Positions 24,685 to 34,407 are shown, counted from the first letter of the stretch. The stretch is 64,000 nt of DNA from Pseudomonas sp. 8O (GCF_902506495.1 NZ_LR733265.1:746098-810097), one strand, 5' to 3'. Made by a program: numbers and translations. Notes: generated from the letters alone by a model not told the origin.

Positions 24685-25892
24685 TGCTGTCCTTCCTGCA
24701 GATTCGTCCCTCGCCGCTGCTGGGCCGCGGCCTCGATCTGGACTTCCCGCTGCTGGCCGGTTGCCTGGGCCTGCTCGGCCTCGGCCTGGTGATGATCGCT
24801 TCGGCGTCTTCGGAAGTGGCCGCGGCGCAGACCGGCAGCCCGCTCTATCACATGATTCGCCATCTGATTTACCTGGTGATCGGTCTCGGTGCCGCTGGCG
24901 TGGTGCTGATGGTGCCGATGAGCATCTGGCAGCGTTACGGCTGGATCATGCTGCTGGCGGCTTTCGCCCTGCTGGTGCTGGTGCTGGTGCCGGGAATCGG
25001 CCGTGAGGTCAACGGCGCACGGCGCTGGATCGGCTTCGGCGCCTTCAACGTGCAGCCGTCGGAAATCGCCAAGGTGTTCGTGGTGGTCTACCTGGCCGGC
25101 TACCTGGTGCGCCGCCAGGAAGAGGTGCGCGAGAGCTGGGCCGGCTTCTTCAAACCTTTCGTCGTGCTGCTGCCAATGGCCGGCCTGTTGCTGCTGGAGC
25201 CTGACTTCGGTGCCACCGTGGTGATGATGGGCTCGGCCATGGCCATGCTGTTCCTCGGCGGCGTCGGCCTGCTGCGCTTCGGCCTGATGGTGGCCCTGGC
25301 GGTCGGCGCGGTGTTCGTCCTGGTGCAGACCCAGGAATACCGTCTGCAGCGCCTGATCACTTTCACCGACCCCTGGGCCGACCAGTACGGCGCAGGCTAC
25401 CAGCTGACCCAGGCACTGATCGCCTTTGGCCGCGGCGAGTGGTTCGGTGTTGGTCTGGGCAACAGTATTCAGAAGCAATTCTACCTGCCGGAAGCCCACA
25501 CCGACTTCGTCTTCTCGGTGCTGGCCGAGGAGCTCGGTCTGGTTGGCGCGCTGGCCACCCTGGGGCTGTTCGTCTTCGTCAGCGTGCGTGCGCTGTACGT
25601 CGGTCTGTGGGCCGAGAAGGCCAAGCAATTCTTCTCCGCCTATGTCGCCTACGGTCTGGCGTTCCTGTGGATCGGTCAGTTCCTGATCAATATCGGCGTG
25701 AACACCGGTCTGTTGCCGACCAAGGGCCTGACCCTGCCGTTCCTCAGCTACGGCGGCTCGTCGCTGGTGATCTGCTGTGTGAGTCTGGCGCTGCTACTGC
25801 GTATCGAGTGGGAGCGGCGCAACATTCTGGGTAACGAGGACGTGGATTTCACCGAAGCGGATTTTGCCGAGGAGGTCAGTCATGCGCGGTAA
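24681..25892 (+). CDS. ftsW: Septal peptidoglycan glycosyltransferase FtsW
   Basis: 403 residues, ten predicted membrane helices, SEDS family. Polymerises lipid II at the septum together with FtsI. Signatures: GVGLGNSIQKQFYLPEAHTD with the conserved catalytic-loop EAHTDFVFSVLAEELG, and LPTKGLTLPFLSYGGSSLV. The start MMLSFLQIRPSP at 24681 overlaps the murD stop; ATG 24684 would drop one Met. Overlaps murG by 11 bp. Confidence 0.96.
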   Translation: MMLSFLQIRPSPLLGRGLDLDFPLLAGCLGLLGLGLVMIASASSEVAAAQTGSPLYHMIRHLIYLVIGLGAAGVVLMVPMSIWQRYGWIMLLAAFALLVLVLVPGIGREVNGARRWIGFGAFNVQPSEIAKVFVVVYLAGYLVRRQEEVRESWAGFFKPFVVLLPMAGLLLLEPDFGATVVMMGSAMAMLFLGGVGLLRFGLMVALAVGAVFVLVQTQEYRLQRLITFTDPWADQYGAGYQLTQALIAFGRGEWFGVGLGNSIQKQFYLPEAHTDFVFSVLAEELGLVGALATLGLFVFVSVRALYVGLWAEKAKQFFSAYVAYGLAFLWIGQFLINIGVNTGLLPTKGLTLPFLSYGGSSLVICCVSLALLLRIEWERRNILGNEDVDFTEADFAEEVSHAR

Positions 25893-26952
25893 TGTGCTGA
25901 TCATGGCCGGCGGCACCGGTGGTCACGTATTCCCGGCGCTGGCCTGCGCGCACGAGTTCCATGCGCGCGGTTACGCCGTGCACTGGTTGGGCACGCCGCG
26001 TGGTATCGAGAACGAACTGGTCCCGCAGGCCGGCCTGCCGCTGCACCTGATCAACGTCAGCGGCCTGCGTGGCAAGGGCAGGCTGTCCTTGCTCAAGGCG
26101 CCGTTCCAGCTGCTGCGTTCGTTGCTGCAGGCTCGTCGCATCGTGCGTGAACTGCAGCCAGTGTGCGTGCTCGGTATGGGCGGTTATGTCACCGGTCCCG
26201 GCGGTCTGGCCGCGCGCATGGCCGGTGTGCCGCTGGTGATTCATGAACAGAATGCCGTGGCCGGTACTGCCAATCGTCTGCTGTCGCGCATCGCCACGCG
26301 CATCTGCGAGGCTTTCCCGAACACTTTCGCGGTTTCCGACAAGCGCCGCACCACTGGCAACCCGGTGCGTGAGGAGCTGTTCCTGGAAACGCCGCGCGAG
26401 CCGCTGGCCGGTCGCAAGCCGAAACTGCTGGTGCTGGGCGGCAGCCTGGGTGCCGAGCCGCTGAACAAATTACTGCCTGCCGCGCTGGGGAAAATCCCCG
26501 CTGACCTGCGTCCGCAGGTGTTCCATCAGGCCGGCAAGCAACATGCCGAAATCACTGCGGAGCGTTATCGCGATGCCGCGGTCGAAGCCGAGGTCGCGCC
26601 TTTCATCAAGGACATGGCTCGTGCTTATGGCTGGGCCGATCTGGTGGTTTGCCGCGCCGGCGCGCTGACTGTCAGCGAACTGGCCGCAGCCGGTCTGCCG
26701 TCGTTTCTCGTGCCACTGCCGCACGCCATCGACGACCACCAGAGCCGCAATGCCGAATATCTGGCGAAGGAGGGCGCCGCTGTCCTTCTTGCGCAACATG
26801 CCACTGACGCGGACACGCTCGCCGCGCAGCTCACCGAGGTTCTGATGCACCTGGAAAAACTCAATGTCATGGGCGCCACCGCGCGTCGCCTGGCCAAGCC
26901 CGATGCCACCCGCACGGTGGTCGACATTTGCCAGGAGGTGATGCGTGGCTAA
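25882..26952 (+). CDS. murG: UDP-GlcNAc:lipid I GlcNAc transferase MurG
   Basis: 356 residues. Converts lipid I to lipid II at the cytoplasmic membrane face. GT-B fold: first glycine loop MAGGTGGHVFPALACAHEF, then GMGGYVTGPGGLAARMAGVP with IHEQNAVAGTANRLLS, and the donor site CRAGALTVSELAAAGLP. ATG 25882 has GAGGAGG upstream and removes six residues of spurious frame. The gene ends inside the start region of murC. Confidence 0.97.
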   Translation: MRGNVLIMAGGTGGHVFPALACAHEFHARGYAVHWLGTPRGIENELVPQAGLPLHLINVSGLRGKGRLSLLKAPFQLLRSLLQARRIVRELQPVCVLGMGGYVTGPGGLAARMAGVPLVIHEQNAVAGTANRLLSRIATRICEAFPNTFAVSDKRRTTGNPVREELFLETPREPLAGRKPKLLVLGGSLGAEPLNKLLPAALGKIPADLRPQVFHQAGKQHAEITAERYRDAAVEAEVAPFIKDMARAYGWADLVVCRAGALTVSELAAAGLPSFLVPLPHAIDDHQSRNAEYLAKEGAAVLLAQHATDADTLAAQLTEVLMHLEKLNVMGATARRLAKPDATRTVVDICQEVMRG

Positions 26953-28387
26953 GTCTCCCGCTGCGGTCAAAGCCGAAGTTCGGCGCATGCGCCGTATCCG
27001 CCGCATCCATTTCGTCGGTATCGGCGGCGTGGGCATGTGCGGCATCGCCGAAGTGCTGCTGAACCTGGGATACGAAGTATCCGGCTCCGACCTAAAGGCC
27101 TCGGCCGTCACTGAGCGCCTGAAGAGTTTCGGCGCACAGATCTTCATCGGTCATGCTGCCGAGAATGCTGAGCAAGCCGATGTACTGGTGGTATCCAGTG
27201 CCGTCAACACCAGCAACCCGGAAGTCGCCACCGCGCTGGAGCGGCGTATCCCGGTGGTGCCGCGTGCCGAGATGCTCGCCGAGTTGATGCGCTACCGTCA
27301 CGGCATCGCCGTGGCCGGCACCCATGGCAAGACCACCACCACCAGTCTGCTGGCGTCGGTGTTCGCCGCCGGTGGTCTTGACCCGACCTTCGTCATCGGT
27401 GGGCGGCTGAATGCGGCCGGCACCAATGCCCAGCTCGGCTCCAGCCGCTTCCTGATCGCCGAAGCCGATGAGAGCGATGCCAGCTTCCTGCATCTACAGC
27501 CCATGGTCTCGGTGGTCACCAATATCGACGCCGATCACATGAGCACCTACGGCGGCGACTTCAACAGGCTGAAGAAGACCTTCATCGAGTTCCTGCACAA
27601 CCTGCCGTTCTATGGTCTGGCCGTGCTTTGCGTGGACGACCCGGTGGTGCGCGAGCTGCTGCCGCAGGTTGGCCGCCCGACCATGACCTACGGCTTCGCT
27701 GAAGACGCCGACGTGCGTGCGATCAACGTGCGCCAGGAAGGCATGCGCACCTACTTCACCGTGCTGCGCCCGGACTGCGAGCCGCTCGACGTGTCGGTGA
27801 ACATGCCGGGCAACCACAACGTACTCAACGCCCTGGCGACCATCGCCATCGCCACCGACGAAGGCATCGACGATGCCGCCATTGTCAGCGGCCTGTCGGG
27901 CTTCCAGGGTGTCGGCCGGCGCTTTCAGGTCTACGGCGAACTGCCGGTGGACGGTGGCAGCGTGATGCTGGTCGACGACTACGGCCATCATCCGCGTGAA
28001 GTGGCTGCAGTGATCAAGGCCGTGCGTGGCGGCTGGCCGGAGCGTCGCCTGGTGATGGTCTACCAGCCGCACCGCTACAGCCGTACCCGTGATCTGTACG
28101 ACGACTTCGTGCAGGTGCTCGGCGAAGCCAACGTGCTGCTGCTGGTGGAAGTCTATCCGGCTGGCGAAGAGCCGATCCCGGGCGCTGACAGCCGCCAGCT
28201 GTGCCACAGCATCCGTCAGCGTGGCCAGCTCGATCCGATCTATGTCGAGCGCGGTGCCGACCTGGCTCCGCTGCTCAAACCGCTGCTGCGTACCGGCGAC
28301 ATCCTGCTGTGCCAGGGCGCGGGCGATATCGGCGCAGTGGCACCGCAACTGATCAAACACCCGCTGTTCGTAGGGGAGTCGAAATGA
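26945..28387 (+). CDS. murC: UDP-MurNAc:L-alanine ligase MurC
   Basis: 480 residues from GTG 26945, inside the murG 3' end. Adds L-Ala as first stem residue. Rossmann domain with IHFVGIGGVGMCGIAEVLLN, ATP loop GTHGKTTTTSLLA beginning near residue 125, substrate motif EADESDASFLHLQPM, and C-terminal region with DDYGHHPREVAAVI and YQPHRYSRTRDLYDDF. Overlaps ddlB by 4 bp. Confidence 0.97.
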   Translation: MAKSPAAVKAEVRRMRRIRRIHFVGIGGVGMCGIAEVLLNLGYEVSGSDLKASAVTERLKSFGAQIFIGHAAENAEQADVLVVSSAVNTSNPEVATALERRIPVVPRAEMLAELMRYRHGIAVAGTHGKTTTTSLLASVFAAGGLDPTFVIGGRLNAAGTNAQLGSSRFLIAEADESDASFLHLQPMVSVVTNIDADHMSTYGGDFNRLKKTFIEFLHNLPFYGLAVLCVDDPVVRELLPQVGRPTMTYGFAEDADVRAINVRQEGMRTYFTVLRPDCEPLDVSVNMPGNHNVLNALATIAIATDEGIDDAAIVSGLSGFQGVGRRFQVYGELPVDGGSVMLVDDYGHHPREVAAVIKAVRGGWPERRLVMVYQPHRYSRTRDLYDDFVQVLGEANVLLLVEVYPAGEEPIPGADSRQLCHSIRQRGQLDPIYVERGADLAPLLKPLLRTGDILLCQGAGDIGAVAPQLIKHPLFVGESK

Positions 28388-29325
28388 GTTTGCACAGTAC
28401 CCTCGATCCCAAGGCCTTCGGTCGCGTCGCCGTGTTGTTCGGCGGCAAGAGCGCCGAGCGCGAGGTGTCGCTGAAATCCGGCAACGCCGTGCTCAGCGCC
28501 CTGCAGGCCGGTGGTGTGGACGCCTTCGGCATCGACGTGGGTGATGATTTCCTGCAGCGCCTGAATCGCGAGAAGATCGACCGCGCCTTTATCGTGCTGC
28601 ACGGCCGTGGTGGCGAAGATGGCTCCATGCAGGGCCTGCTCGAGTGCGCCGGCATTCCCTACACCGGCAGCGGCATCCTGGCCTCTGCGCTGGCGATGGA
28701 CAAGCTGCGCACCAAACAGGTTTGGCACAGCCTCGGCCTGCCGACGCCGCGCCATGCCGTGCTGACCTCGCGGGCTGACTGCGAGGCTGCTGCCACTGAG
28801 CTGGGCTTCCCGCTGATCGTCAAACCGGCGCATGAAGGTTCCAGCATCGGCATGGCCAAGGTCGAGAGCGTCGAGGCGCTGATCGCTGCCTGGCAGGACG
28901 CCGCGCGCTACGACAGCCAGGTGCTGGTCGAGCAGTGGATCGCCGGCCCCGAATACACCATCGCCGTGCTGCGTGGCGAGGTGCTGCCGCCCATCGGGCT
29001 CGGCACGCCGCACACGTTCTACGACTACGACGCCAAGTACCTGGCCGATGACACCCAGTACCGCATTCCCAGCGGCCTGTCCGCCGAGAAGGAAGCCGAG
29101 CTCAAGGAGCTGACTGCGCGTGCCTGCGAGGCCGTGGGCACTCAGGGTTGGGCGCGTGCCGATGTGATGCAGGATGCCAGTGGCCAGTTCTGGCTGTTGG
29201 AAGTGAACACCGTACCGGGCATGACCGATCACAGCCTGGTACCGATGGCCGCGCGTGCTGCCGGTCTGGATTTCCAGCAACTGGTGCTGGCGATCCTGGC
29301 TGACAGCGTCGAGGCGAGGGGTTAA
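28384..29325 (+). CDS. ddlB: D-alanine:D-alanine ligase (Ddl)
   Basis: 313 residues, ATP-grasp enzyme that makes the D-Ala-D-Ala dipeptide used by MurF; target of D-cycloserine. Visible: VAVLFGGKSAEREVSLKSGN, FIVLHGRGGEDGSMQGLLE, FPLIVKPAHEGSSIGMAKV (ATP site), YDYDAKYLADDTQY (omega-loop; Tyr-type residues consistent with D-Ala rather than D-Lac) and WLLEVNTVPGMTDHSLVP (metal ligands). The ATG overlaps the murC stop, and ftsQ starts 3 bp after its own stop. Confidence 0.96.
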   Translation: MSLHSTLDPKAFGRVAVLFGGKSAEREVSLKSGNAVLSALQAGGVDAFGIDVGDDFLQRLNREKIDRAFIVLHGRGGEDGSMQGLLECAGIPYTGSGILASALAMDKLRTKQVWHSLGLPTPRHAVLTSRADCEAAATELGFPLIVKPAHEGSSIGMAKVESVEALIAAWQDAARYDSQVLVEQWIAGPEYTIAVLRGEVLPPIGLGTPHTFYDYDAKYLADDTQYRIPSGLSAEKEAELKELTARACEAVGTQGWARADVMQDASGQFWLLEVNTVPGMTDHSLVPMAARAAGLDFQQLVLAILADSVEARG

Positions 29326-29328
29326 GCG

Positions 29329-30195
29329 ATGAGCATCGCCCTGCGTCATCAGGACTCGCTGAGGGCTCCGCAACGCGGCAAGCCCGCGCCGCGTGGCGCC
29401 AGCCGTCTGGTGGCCAAGGAGCCGATGCGTCTGCGCATGCCCAAGGCGGATTTCTCTTGGGTGGGACGGCTGCTCTGGCCGCTGGTGCTGGTCGGTCTGG
29501 GTTTTGGCGCGTACGAGGGGGCGCTGCGCCTGCTGCCTTACGCCGACCGCCCGATCGCGCGCATCAGCGTGCAGGGTGATCTGGCTTATGTCAGTCAGCA
29601 GGCGGTGCAGCGGCGGATCGCACCGTACATCGAGGCGAGCTTCTTCAGCGCTGACCTGCGCGGCATGCGCGAAGAGCTCGAGCGCATGCCTTGGATCGCC
29701 CACGCCGAAGTGCGTCGCGTCTGGCCGGATCAGATCGACGTGCGCCTGGAAGAACAGCTGCCCATCGCCCGTTGGGGCGACGAGGCACTGCTCAACAACC
29801 AGGGGCAGGCGTTCGCGCCACAGGAGCTGGACAACTATCAGCATCTGCCGCAGCTGTCCGGCCCGAAGCGGGCGCAGCCGAAGGTGATGCAGCAGTATCA
29901 GATGCTCAGTCAGCTGCTGCGGCCGATGGGCTTCACCGTGGTCGGGCTGCAGTTGCGCGAGCGCGGCAGCTGGTTCCTCTCTGCCACCGAGAATGCCAGC
30001 GGCCAGCGCATCGACATCCTGCTGGGACGTGATCACGTGGTGGAAAAAATGCGTCGTTTCGCCGCCATCTATGAGCGGGAGTTGAAAGAACAAAGCGCGA
30101 ACATCGCGCGCATCGACCTGCGTTATGCCAACGGCCTGGCCGTGGCCTGGCGTGAGCCGGTGGAGCCGGCTACGGCCGAGCAGAAAGTGAATTGA
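29329..30195 (+). CDS. ftsQ: Cell division protein FtsQ
   Basis: 288 residues. Bitopic divisome protein linking FtsK with FtsL/B. Long basic cytoplasmic tail (about 1-45), one membrane helix (LLWPLVLVGLGFGAYEGAL), then the periplasmic POTRA domain (ARISVQGDLAYVSQQAVQRR) and the beta domain (WIAHAEVRRVWPDQIDVRLE; VVGLQLRERGSWFLSA). ftsA follows after 16 bp with a GAGGAGAGG ribosome site. Confidence 0.95.
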   Translation: MSIALRHQDSLRAPQRGKPAPRGASRLVAKEPMRLRMPKADFSWVGRLLWPLVLVGLGFGAYEGALRLLPYADRPIARISVQGDLAYVSQQAVQRRIAPYIEASFFSADLRGMREELERMPWIAHAEVRRVWPDQIDVRLEEQLPIARWGDEALLNNQGQAFAPQELDNYQHLPQLSGPKRAQPKVMQQYQMLSQLLRPMGFTVVGLQLRERGSWFLSATENASGQRIDILLGRDHVVEKMRRFAAIYERELKEQSANIARIDLRYANGLAVAWREPVEPATAEQKVN

Positions 30196-30211
30196 GGAGA
30201 GGCAGGACTAA

Positions 30212-31459
30212 ATGAATAGCGCGCAGAGCGGCAAGATGATCGTTGGCCTGGACATCGGCACCTCCAAGGTGGTGGCGCTGGTGGGTGAGGTGACGGCCGA
30301 CGGCCAGCTGGAAATCGTCGGTATCGGCACTCATCCGTCGCGCGGGCTGAAGAAGGGCGTGGTGGTCAATATCGAATCCACCGTGGCCTCGATTCAGCGT
30401 GCTGTGGAAGAAGCGCAACTGATGGCTGGCTGCCGCATTCACTCGGCGTTCGTCGGTGTGGCCGGCAATCACATCCGCAGCCTGAACAGCCACGGCATCG
30501 TTGCCATTCGTGATCGCGAAGTGAGCCCGGCCGACATCGAGCGTGTGCTCGATGCCGCGCAGGCTGTCGCTATCCCGGCTGACCAGCGTGTACTGCACAC
30601 CCTGGCGCAGGACTATGTGATCGACAACCAGGAGGGCGTGCGCGAGCCGCTGGGCATGTCCGGCGTGCGCCTGGAGGCCAAGGTGCACGTGGTGACCTGC
30701 GCCGTGAACGCTGCGCAGAACATCGAGAAGTGCGTGCGCCGCTGCGGCCTGGAAGTCGACGACATCATCCTCGAGCAGCTGGCTTCGGCTTACTCGGTGC
30801 TGACCGAGGACGAGAAGGAACTGGGCGTGTGCCTGGTGGACATCGGCGGCGGCACCACCGATATCGCCATCTTCACCGAAGGCGCCATTCGCCACACCGC
30901 GGTGATCCCGATTGCCGGTGACCAGGTCACCAACGACATCGCTATGGCCCTGCGTACGCCTACCCAGTACGCCGAGGAAATCAAGATTCGCTACGCCTGC
31001 GCCCTGGCCAAACTGGCCGGTGCTGGCGAAACCATCAAGGTGCCCAGCGTTGGTGACCGTCCGCCGCGCGACCTCTCGCGTCAGTCCCTGGCCGAAGTGG
31101 TCGAGCCGCGTTACGACGAGCTGTTCACCCTGGTTCAGGCCGAGCTGCGTCGCAGCGGTTACGAAGACCTGATCCCGGCCGGCATCGTCATGACCGGCGG
31201 CACGGCGAAGATGGAAGGTGCGGTCGAGCTGGCCGAGGAAATTTTCCACATGCCGGTTCGACTGGGCGTACCGCACAGCGTCAAGGGCATGGGCGACGTG
31301 GTGCGCAACCCGATTTATTCCACCGGTGTGGGTTTGCTGTTGTACGGGCTGCAAAAGCAGAACGACGGCATTTCCATGTCGGTGGGCAGTCCTTACCAGG
31401 ACGAAAGCAAAACCCCGGTACTCGAACGCATCAAGCGTTGGGTACAAGGCAATTTCTAA
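30212..31459 (+). CDS. ftsA: Cell division protein FtsA
   Basis: 415 residues, actin-fold ATPase that anchors FtsZ filaments to the membrane. Nucleotide-binding: IVGLDIGTSKVVALVGEV (phosphate 1), LVDIGGGTTDIAIF (phosphate 2), GIVMTGGTAKMEG (adenosine). The 1C subdomain spans about 85-165. The C-terminal amphipathic targeting helix is RIKRWVQGNF. 42 bp separate it from ftsZ, whose ribosome site is GGAAGGAGAGG. Confidence 0.97.
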   Translation: MNSAQSGKMIVGLDIGTSKVVALVGEVTADGQLEIVGIGTHPSRGLKKGVVVNIESTVASIQRAVEEAQLMAGCRIHSAFVGVAGNHIRSLNSHGIVAIRDREVSPADIERVLDAAQAVAIPADQRVLHTLAQDYVIDNQEGVREPLGMSGVRLEAKVHVVTCAVNAAQNIEKCVRRCGLEVDDIILEQLASAYSVLTEDEKELGVCLVDIGGGTTDIAIFTEGAIRHTAVIPIAGDQVTNDIAMALRTPTQYAEEIKIRYACALAKLAGAGETIKVPSVGDRPPRDLSRQSLAEVVEPRYDELFTLVQAELRRSGYEDLIPAGIVMTGGTAKMEGAVELAEEIFHMPVRLGVPHSVKGMGDVVRNPIYSTGVGLLLYGLQKQNDGISMSVGSPYQDESKTPVLERIKRWVQGNF

Positions 31460-31501
31460 ATTTGCAGTAGGCGTTACAACTAGAAAGGAAGGAGAGGGAT
31501 C

Positions 31502-32695
31502 ATGTTCGAACTAGTAGATAACATTCCGCAAAGCGCGGTTATCAAAGTAATCGGTGTCGGTGGTGGCGGCGGCAACGCAGTCAATCACATGGCGATCAGC
31601 AACATCGAGGGTGTCGAGTTCATCTGCGCCAATACCGATGCGCAGGCGCTGAAGAACATCGGCGCACGTACCGTGCTGCAGCTTGGCCCGGGCGTGACCA
31701 AGGGCCTGGGTGCTGGCGCCAATCCGGAAGTCGGTCGTCAGGCCGCGCTGGAAGATCGCGAGCGCATCGCCGAAGTGCTTGCCGGCACCGACATGGTGTT
31801 CATCACTACCGGCATGGGTGGTGGTACCGGTACCGGCGCTGCGCCGGTGATCGCCGAGGTGGCCAAGGAACTGGGCATTCTCACCGTGGCCGTGGTGACC
31901 CGTCCGTTCCCGTTCGAGGGCAAGAAGCGCATGGTCATCGCCGATGAAGGCATCCGCGCGCTGTCCGAGAGTGTCGACTCGCTGATCACCATCCCTAACG
32001 AAAAACTGCTGACCATCCTCGGTAAGGACGCCAGCCTGCTGTCCGCCTTCGCCAAGGCTGACGACGTGCTGGCTGGTGCGGTGCGCGGCATCTCCGACAT
32101 CATCAAGCGTCCGGGCATGATCAACGTCGACTTCGCCGACGTGAAGACCGTGATGAGCGAGATGGGCATGGCCATGATGGGCACCGGCTGCGCCAGCGGT
32201 CCGAACCGTGCGCGTGAAGCGACCGAGGCGGCGATCCGCAACCCGCTGCTGGAAGACGTAAATCTGCAGGGCGCGCGCGGCATCCTGGTGAACATCACTG
32301 CCGGTCCTGACCTGTCGCTGGGTGAGTACTCCGACGTCGGCAACATCATCGAACAGTTCGCTTCCGAGCACGCCACCGTCAAGGTCGGCACCGTGATCGA
32401 CGCCGACATGCGCGACGAACTGCACGTCACTGTGGTCGCTACCGGTCTCGGCGCGCGCATGGAGAAGCCGGTGAAGGTGGTCGACAACACCGTTCAGGTC
32501 GCCGTCAGCCAGCCTGTTGCCCAGCAGCCTGCCGCGCAGCCGCGCAGCGAGCAGTCGGTCAACTACAAGGACTACGAGCGTCCGACCGTGCAGCGCCAGA
32601 GCCATGGCGGTGCGGCCACTGCAGCCAAGCTCAATACCCAGGATGACCTCGATTACCTGGATATTCCGGCTTTCCTGCGTCGCCAGGCTGATTGA
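31502..32695 (+). CDS. ftsZ: Cell division GTPase FtsZ
   Basis: 397 residues, tubulin-like GTPase forming the Z-ring. The tubulin signature GMGGGTGTGAAP starts at residue 104; synergy-loop residues lie in FADVKTVMSEMGMAMMGTGC. A variable Gln/Pro/Ala-rich linker (about 318-378) precedes the C-terminal peptide YLDIPAFLRRQAD that binds FtsA, ZipA and MinC. Strong ribosome site (AAGGAGAGG) fits the need for high expression. Confidence 0.98.
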   Translation: MFELVDNIPQSAVIKVIGVGGGGGNAVNHMAISNIEGVEFICANTDAQALKNIGARTVLQLGPGVTKGLGAGANPEVGRQAALEDRERIAEVLAGTDMVFITTGMGGGTGTGAAPVIAEVAKELGILTVAVVTRPFPFEGKKRMVIADEGIRALSESVDSLITIPNEKLLTILGKDASLLSAFAKADDVLAGAVRGISDIIKRPGMINVDFADVKTVMSEMGMAMMGTGCASGPNRAREATEAAIRNPLLEDVNLQGARGILVNITAGPDLSLGEYSDVGNIIEQFASEHATVKVGTVIDADMRDELHVTVVATGLGARMEKPVKVVDNTVQVAVSQPVAQQPAAQPRSEQSVNYKDYERPTVQRQSHGGAATAAKLNTQDDLDYLDIPAFLRRQAD

Positions 32696-32746
32696 TGGAA
32701 TTTATCAGGAGTATATGGGTGATTGGTGTTCAGCAAAGGTCGGTTC

Positions 32747-32755
32747 TGCTATCAT
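32747..32755 (+). promoter_or_regulatory. Possible extended -10 promoter for lpxC
   Basis: TGCTATCAT in the 111-bp ftsZ-lpxC gap forms an extended -10 element about 50 bases before lpxC; the matching -35 (TGTTCA at 32727-32732) is poor. No terminator follows ftsZ, so lpxC may also be read from the dcw cluster. Confidence 0.4.
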
Positions 32756-32806
32756 TCCCGACCATTGTTGAAAACAGTTCGCAACTAGCGATATAGCGGC
32801 CAAGCC

Positions 32807-33718
32807 ATGATCAGACAACGCACCCTGAAGAACATCATCCGTGCCACCGGCGTTGGCCTGCATTCGGGGGAGAAGGTTTACCTGACCCTGAAGCCGGCTC
32901 CGGTGGATACCGGTATCGTGTTTCGTCGTACCGACCTCGACCCAGTCGTGGAAATCCGCGCGCTGGCCGGGAATGTCGGTGAAACCACCATGTCGACTAC
33001 GTTGATCAATGGTGATGTCAAGGTGGATACGGTAGAGCACCTGCTTTCGGCCATGGCAGGCCTGGGCATCGATAACGCCTACGTCGAGCTCTCCGCGTCC
33101 GAAGTGCCGATCATGGATGGCAGTGCTGGTCCCTTTGTATTCCTGATTCAATCCGCTGGCCTGCAGGAGCAGGAAGCGCCGAAGAAGTTCATCCGCATCC
33201 TGCGTGAGGTGACTGTGGAGGAGGGCGACAAGCGCGCCACCTTCGTGCCTTTCGACGGTTTCAAGGTGAGCTTCGAGATCGACTTCGATCACCCCGTGTT
33301 CCGCAATCGCACGCAGAGCGCCAGTGTGGATTTCTCCAGCACGTCTTTCGTCAAGGAAGTCAGCCGGGCCCGCACCTTCGGCTTCATGCGTGACATCGAG
33401 TTCCTGCGTTCGCAGAACCTGGCACTCGGTGGCAGTGTGGAAAACGCTATCGTGGTCGACGAATATCGCGTGCTCAACGAAGACGGCCTGCGTTACGAGG
33501 ACGAATTCGTCAAACACAAGATTCTCGACGCCATCGGTGACCTGTACCTGCTGGGTAACAGCCTGATCGGCGAGTTCAAGGGCTTCAAGTCTGGTCACGC
33601 ACTGAACAATCGTTTGCTGCGTACGTTGATCGAGCAGACCGATGCCTGGGAAATGGTGACCTTCGAGGACGCCAAGCTCGCACCGATCTCTTACATGCGC
33701 CCGGTTGCGGCGGTGTAA
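32807..33718 (+). CDS. lpxC: UDP-3-O-acyl-GlcNAc deacetylase LpxC
   Basis: 303 residues, the committed step of lipid A synthesis, zinc-dependent. Starts MIRQRTLKNIIRATGVGLHS. Zinc ligands are visible: His in DTVEHLLSAMAGLGIDNAYV, and His/Asp in HKILDAIGDLYLLG; catalytic His in SGHALNNRLLR. In enterobacteria FtsH controls LpxC through its C-terminal tail; this protein ends SYMRPVAAV, as in pseudomonads where that degradation is reportedly absent. Terminated strongly 26 bp downstream. Confidence 0.97.
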   Translation: MIRQRTLKNIIRATGVGLHSGEKVYLTLKPAPVDTGIVFRRTDLDPVVEIRALAGNVGETTMSTTLINGDVKVDTVEHLLSAMAGLGIDNAYVELSASEVPIMDGSAGPFVFLIQSAGLQEQEAPKKFIRILREVTVEEGDKRATFVPFDGFKVSFEIDFDHPVFRNRTQSASVDFSSTSFVKEVSRARTFGFMRDIEFLRSQNLALGGSVENAIVVDEYRVLNEDGLRYEDEFVKHKILDAIGDLYLLGNSLIGEFKGFKSGHALNNRLLRTLIEQTDAWEMVTFEDAKLAPISYMRPVAAV

Positions 33719-33744
33719 ACGCACTCTCTTTCCAGCTTCAATTG

Positions 33745-33769
33745 AGGCCACCTTCGGGTGGCCTTTTTT
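33745..33769 (+). terminator. Intrinsic terminator of lpxC and the dcw cluster
   Basis: AGGCCACC, TTCG tetraloop, GGTGGCCT, then TTTTT. A strong rho-independent terminator 26 bp after the lpxC stop. The following 33770-33873 holds no recognised feature. Confidence 0.95.
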
Positions 33770-33873
33770 GTGCTGTGGTGTTTGGCGTGAAGGCGCTGTT
33801 CAGGAGAATTTATGGCGCCATTTGTCTGACGGGTGCGGCGAAGTGAAGCACGTCGACGAACGGGGGGAAGGTG

Positions 33874-34329
33874 TTATTCGCCTTTCTGCGTATGACTGGC
33901 CAGGCGCTCAAGTGCCGCGCGCAGCCTGGGGTCGCTGATGCCTTCGGCTGTTGCCTGGATGCTTTGCGCGGCGCTATCTGACAAGTGCAAGGTGCGACCG
34001 GTTCCACGATTCTGGCCGCCTCGAGGTTGCACCTTGAACATGATTTTCGTTAAGGTCGCGAATTCTTCGAGTGCCTGTAGTTGTCGTTGCAGTCTTCTTT
34101 GCTGATAACGCAGGCGTGTTGCCCAGTGGCCATCGGTCACTATCAATAGCAAACAGCCGTCGCGCCAGGACGCTACATGACAGTGTTCCCGGGCGGCGGG
34201 TTGCAGCTGGCTATCGACAAGACGCTGCAGGTGAGTCAGGCGTTGCGCCTGACCGAACAGCGCTTTCAGGGGCTTGGCTTCGCGTAACAGCTTAGCGGGT
34301 GCCTGGGCCGGCAAGGGACGAAACGTCAT
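33874..34329 (-). CDS. dciA: DciA-like replicative helicase loader (DUF721)
   Basis: 151 residues, starting MTFRPLPAQAPAKLLREAKP at 34329. The DUF721 fold is recognisable at about 15-105: AQRLTHLQRLVDSQLQPAA, then CHVASWRDGCLLLIVTDGHW and LRYQQRRLQRQLQAL. DciA is the ancestral loader/operator of DnaB helicase in bacteria that lack DnaC, and pseudomonads are among them. The basic, Gly/Arg-rich C-terminal part (QPRGGQNRGTGRT) is likely disordered. Reverse strand, divergent from the M23-domain gene; the only reverse gene between lpxC and secA. No strong ribosome site is visible. Confidence 0.85.
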   Translation of the reverse strand: MTFRPLPAQAPAKLLREAKPLKALFGQAQRLTHLQRLVDSQLQPAAREHCHVASWRDGCLLLIVTDGHWATRLRYQQRRLQRQLQALEEFATLTKIMFKVQPRGGQNRGTGRTLHLSDSAAQSIQATAEGISDPRLRAALERLASHTQKGE

Positions 34330-34407
34330 GGCAGGAAGCCTTAAGTTGCAGAGTCGCCATGGTAGCAGAGCGTGCTGCCGGCCTGTGTTCTGCGAAAAGG
34401 GGAAGCC